From: Undaria pinnatifida
Lineage: Eukaryota; Sar; Phaeophyceae; Laminariales; Alariaceae
Assembly: GCA_012845835.1 (NCBI GenBank)
Contig: JABAKD010000026.1
Coordinates: 1,182,046-1,246,045, forward strand
Length of the DNA: 64,000 bases
Direction: 5' to 3'
Shown here: positions 62,226 through 64,000 of the stretch, piece after piece
Position numbering within the stretch: position 1 is the first letter of the stretch
Layout of the letters: every line of letters starts with the position of its first letter
Made by a program: the position numbers and the translations under genes
Notes under the pieces: generated by a model
What the model saw: only the letters and a program-made list of their open reading frames with translations
Databases searched by the model: none
What the model was told of the DNA's origin: nothing

Positions 62226-62459
62226 AGCTGCAAAATTGTAGTGGAGCTTGTAGTAGTACGACAAATGTCTCTGTGCGAGGGTCGGAGGTCATCTTACACG
62301 GCAGGTTTGGTGGGCTCATGCCAAAAATCTGGGCGGGAATCTGCTTCGCGCGACTTGTTGCTGTGGTGGTCACCTTTTATCGACATGCTTACCAATCACC
62401 AAACATATACTTCGAAGTAGTATACTGCATATTTTCCTGTTCAAAATATACCTGCATGA

Positions 62460-63990
62460 TGTTGTTGTGGTTGTCTCACATTAACTCTTGTCGAACGTCT
62501 CGAGTCAGTGGTCACGCAAAAGTGCTGGAGCTCTAGGAAGATCCGAACAACCAAATGAAATAAAAATTTGTCCGGGAAATACTAGGCTTTCCCGCTTCAA
62601 AAGATACAACACGAAAAAGACGCACATAAGTGAAATCATCCAATGAAAATTGTGCAAACTGAAATCACATGTCTGCGGGGCACCACCCAACTACATCGTA
62701 GAGTTCCCCCGTTCCCACAACTAATCAACTTGCGGCTACATACTACAGCGGTTGGTCTGCCTGCATTGTGCGAACCGCACGGTAATCGTGAGCACAGACG
62801 AACGCGCCTGCTCTCTGGAGTGCTGTCAGAGTGACGACCCGCAGACATTCAGTGAAAAAAGCTCAATCGAACCAAAAACCACCTTACCAAAATCAATGAT
62901 CGCCCGGTTTCCCCGGGTTATCTGACAGGTTGCAGCGCAGCTCTGAGCTACGTTGCCAGTGCCTGAAAATTCAAAATTGCGCGGTCGTTCCCCATGATGA
63001 AGGGTATAGTCTACAATTTTACCCACTCTACAAAAAATCAGTGACGTAAGTAACATGTTGCACTCAACTACTGCCTCGTAAAACAACCCCGAAAAAAGAC
63101 GATCGCTGCTGTCGTGATGCTGGTGGTGTGCGCGCGGGTCGTGGGTCTACGTTTGCCATCCTCTTGCTGTGGTTCCCCGTGGCCTCCTCATCGCCTTAGC
63201 TCACTCGGCCCGCACATTCGCACTTGCTCTTGTTGACGCTCAATTCCAATTGGTTACTCTTCTGACAGGTTGCAGCGCAGCTCTGAGCTACGTTGCCAGT
63301 GCCTGAAAATTCAAAATTGCGCGGTCGTTCCCCATGATGAAGGGTATAGTCTACAATTTTACCCACTCTACAAAAAATCAGTGACGTAAGTAACATGTTG
63401 CACTCAACTACTGCCTCGTAAAACAACCCCGAAAAAAGACGATCGCTGCTGTCGTGATGCTGGTGGTGTGCGCGCGGGTCGTGCGTCTACGTTTGCCATC
63501 CTCTTGCTGTGGTTCCCCGTGGCCTCCTCATCGCCTTAGCTCACTCGGCCCGCACATTCGCACTTGCTCTTGTTGACGCTCAATTCCAATTGGTTACTCT
63601 TCTCCCCCGTCTCAAAAAACCAAATGCTCCTCGTACCTCCCGGTGCTGATCTCGAATACAAAAGTTCTCGTTCAGCAATGTTCAGGGAGAGTTCAATCGG
63701 TCTGTTCCCCGCCCGTCGACGCACAGTCACCTCTCTCCTCCGTCGTCGAATCCAGGCTCCTGCCGGCGCAGTTCCCTCCACTCCAACAAAAAATGCGCCG
63801 TTGTGTGGCTCGTAGTGGCGCCTACCTCCGCGCACGAGCATCCCGATCAAGCATTGCTGATCCACCGCTGCTGCCTGAAAAGACGCGCGAATCGCTGATG
63901 ACCGTGCCTAACGCACGACGTACGACCCAATTCTACCGCCAAGCTTAAGCCTCGCGGCCACTCGCAGCAGCAAGAGGTATCACTCCTTGA
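62460..63990. repeat. Right arm of the large inverted repeat, with a 340-bp tandem duplication
   Basis: Reversed, this matches 57.0-58.26 kb: TCGGATCTTCCTAGAGCTCC, CGGGTTATCTGACAGGTTGC and the MLVRGG frame. A 340-bp block starting TCTGACAGGTTGCAGCGCAG is doubled at 62,921-63,260 and 63,261-63,600 with nearly no differences, so that step is recent. The arm runs to about 10 bp before the window edge and may extend beyond it. Confidence 0.82.
63536..63865 (-). CDS. Small ORF in the right arm, unknown function
   Basis: A 109-codon minus-strand frame reading GMLVRGGRRHYEPHNGAFF, EGTAPAGAWIRRRRREVTVR and RRAGNRPIELSLN, similar to the frame in the left arm. A later shared word, QLELSVNKSKCE, lies at the duplicated block. 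Function unknown; see the left-arm entry for the caveat. Confidence 0.3.
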   Translation of the reverse strand: MDQQCLIGMLVRGGRRHYEPHNGAFFVGVEGTAPAGAWIRRRRREVTVRRRAGNRPIELSLNIAERELLYSRSAPGGTRSIWFFETGEKSNQLELSVNKSKCECAGRVS

Positions 63991-64000
63991 ATGTGGGTCG

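Larger units (their letters stand above)
58350..62230 (+). repeat. 1.88-kb tandem repeat of family R with (CAA)n tracts
   Basis: Unit 1 starts with (CAA)n at 58,251, then TTTTCCCGGCGCGGTCTTATC at about 58,370. Unit 2 repeats the same order from 60,091 and about 60,246. A third (CAA)n at 61,968 is not followed by the rest. Each unit holds C-rich tracts, CGCCTAGACCTAGCACCACG, two family-R ends (58,800 and 59,620; 60,680 and 61,500) and a distal block with GCACCAGTATGGACCTGGTA. The units differ by small indels and tract lengths. No gene is supported; the polyvaline, polyleucine and polycysteine frames come from the CAA tracts. Confidence 0.88.

Noticed and set aside
59974-62373. Polyvaline, polyleucine, polycysteine and polyasparagine frames
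   Set aside because: Translations of the (CAA)n/(GTT)n tracts.

Overview
The window reads as repeat-rich nuclear DNA of a photosynthetic eukaryote, most likely a brown alga or a close stramenopile relative. The grounds are GT-AG introns in a conserved transporter gene, many retrotransposon and DNA-transposon remains, short interstitial CCCTAA repeats, and broken pieces of plastid genes (atpH, petD, probably atpA) of the red-lineage type inside an intron. No rRNA, tRNA, CRISPR array or prokaryote-style operon was seen.

The one convincing host gene is a major facilitator superfamily transporter of the SV2/SVOP-like branch on the minus strand. Nine internal exons can be placed between 48,012 and 23,642. 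Their splice phases agree at all eight junctions and give about 430 codons without a stop. One exon is only 30 nt. The first and last exons were not found. Three introns are about 0.4 kb, but intron 6 is about 14.5 kb and holds most of the mobile DNA in the middle of the window.

Layout: 0-3.1 kb, 3' end of a Ty3/gypsy chromovirus. 3.1-4.4 kb, tandem and dispersed repeats. 4.4-7.0 kb, pyrimidine-rich DNA without a recognised gene. 7.1-8.9 kb, a palindromic GGAAGCTTCC array with a telomere-like insert. 9.3-12.4 kb, a decayed Ty1/copia element on the minus strand. 12.8-17.1 kb, a composite bounded by inverted copies of a dispersed repeat (here family R), holding a tyrosine-recombinase fragment and a GC-rich minisatellite. 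17.1-23.6 kb, nothing recognised apart from weak repeats. 23.6-48.0 kb, the transporter gene. 48.5-55.0 kb, a decayed DIRS-like element (RNase H plus tyrosine recombinase) split by a second copia element. 55-57 kb, degenerate repeats. 57-64 kb, a large inverted repeat whose centre is a 1.88-kb tandem repeat with (CAA)n tracts.

Intron 6 is a stack of insertions: plastid fragments mixed with family-R copies; a 575-bp tandem repeat; a hAT transposon (29,455-39,422) in the second unit of that repeat; a Gag-protease-only copia element (29,498-35,868) inside the hAT element; and a family-R copy between the two surviving parts of the hAT transposase. Both plus-strand copia elements have a primer-binding site that matches the anticodon arm of a methionine tRNA rather than its 3' end.
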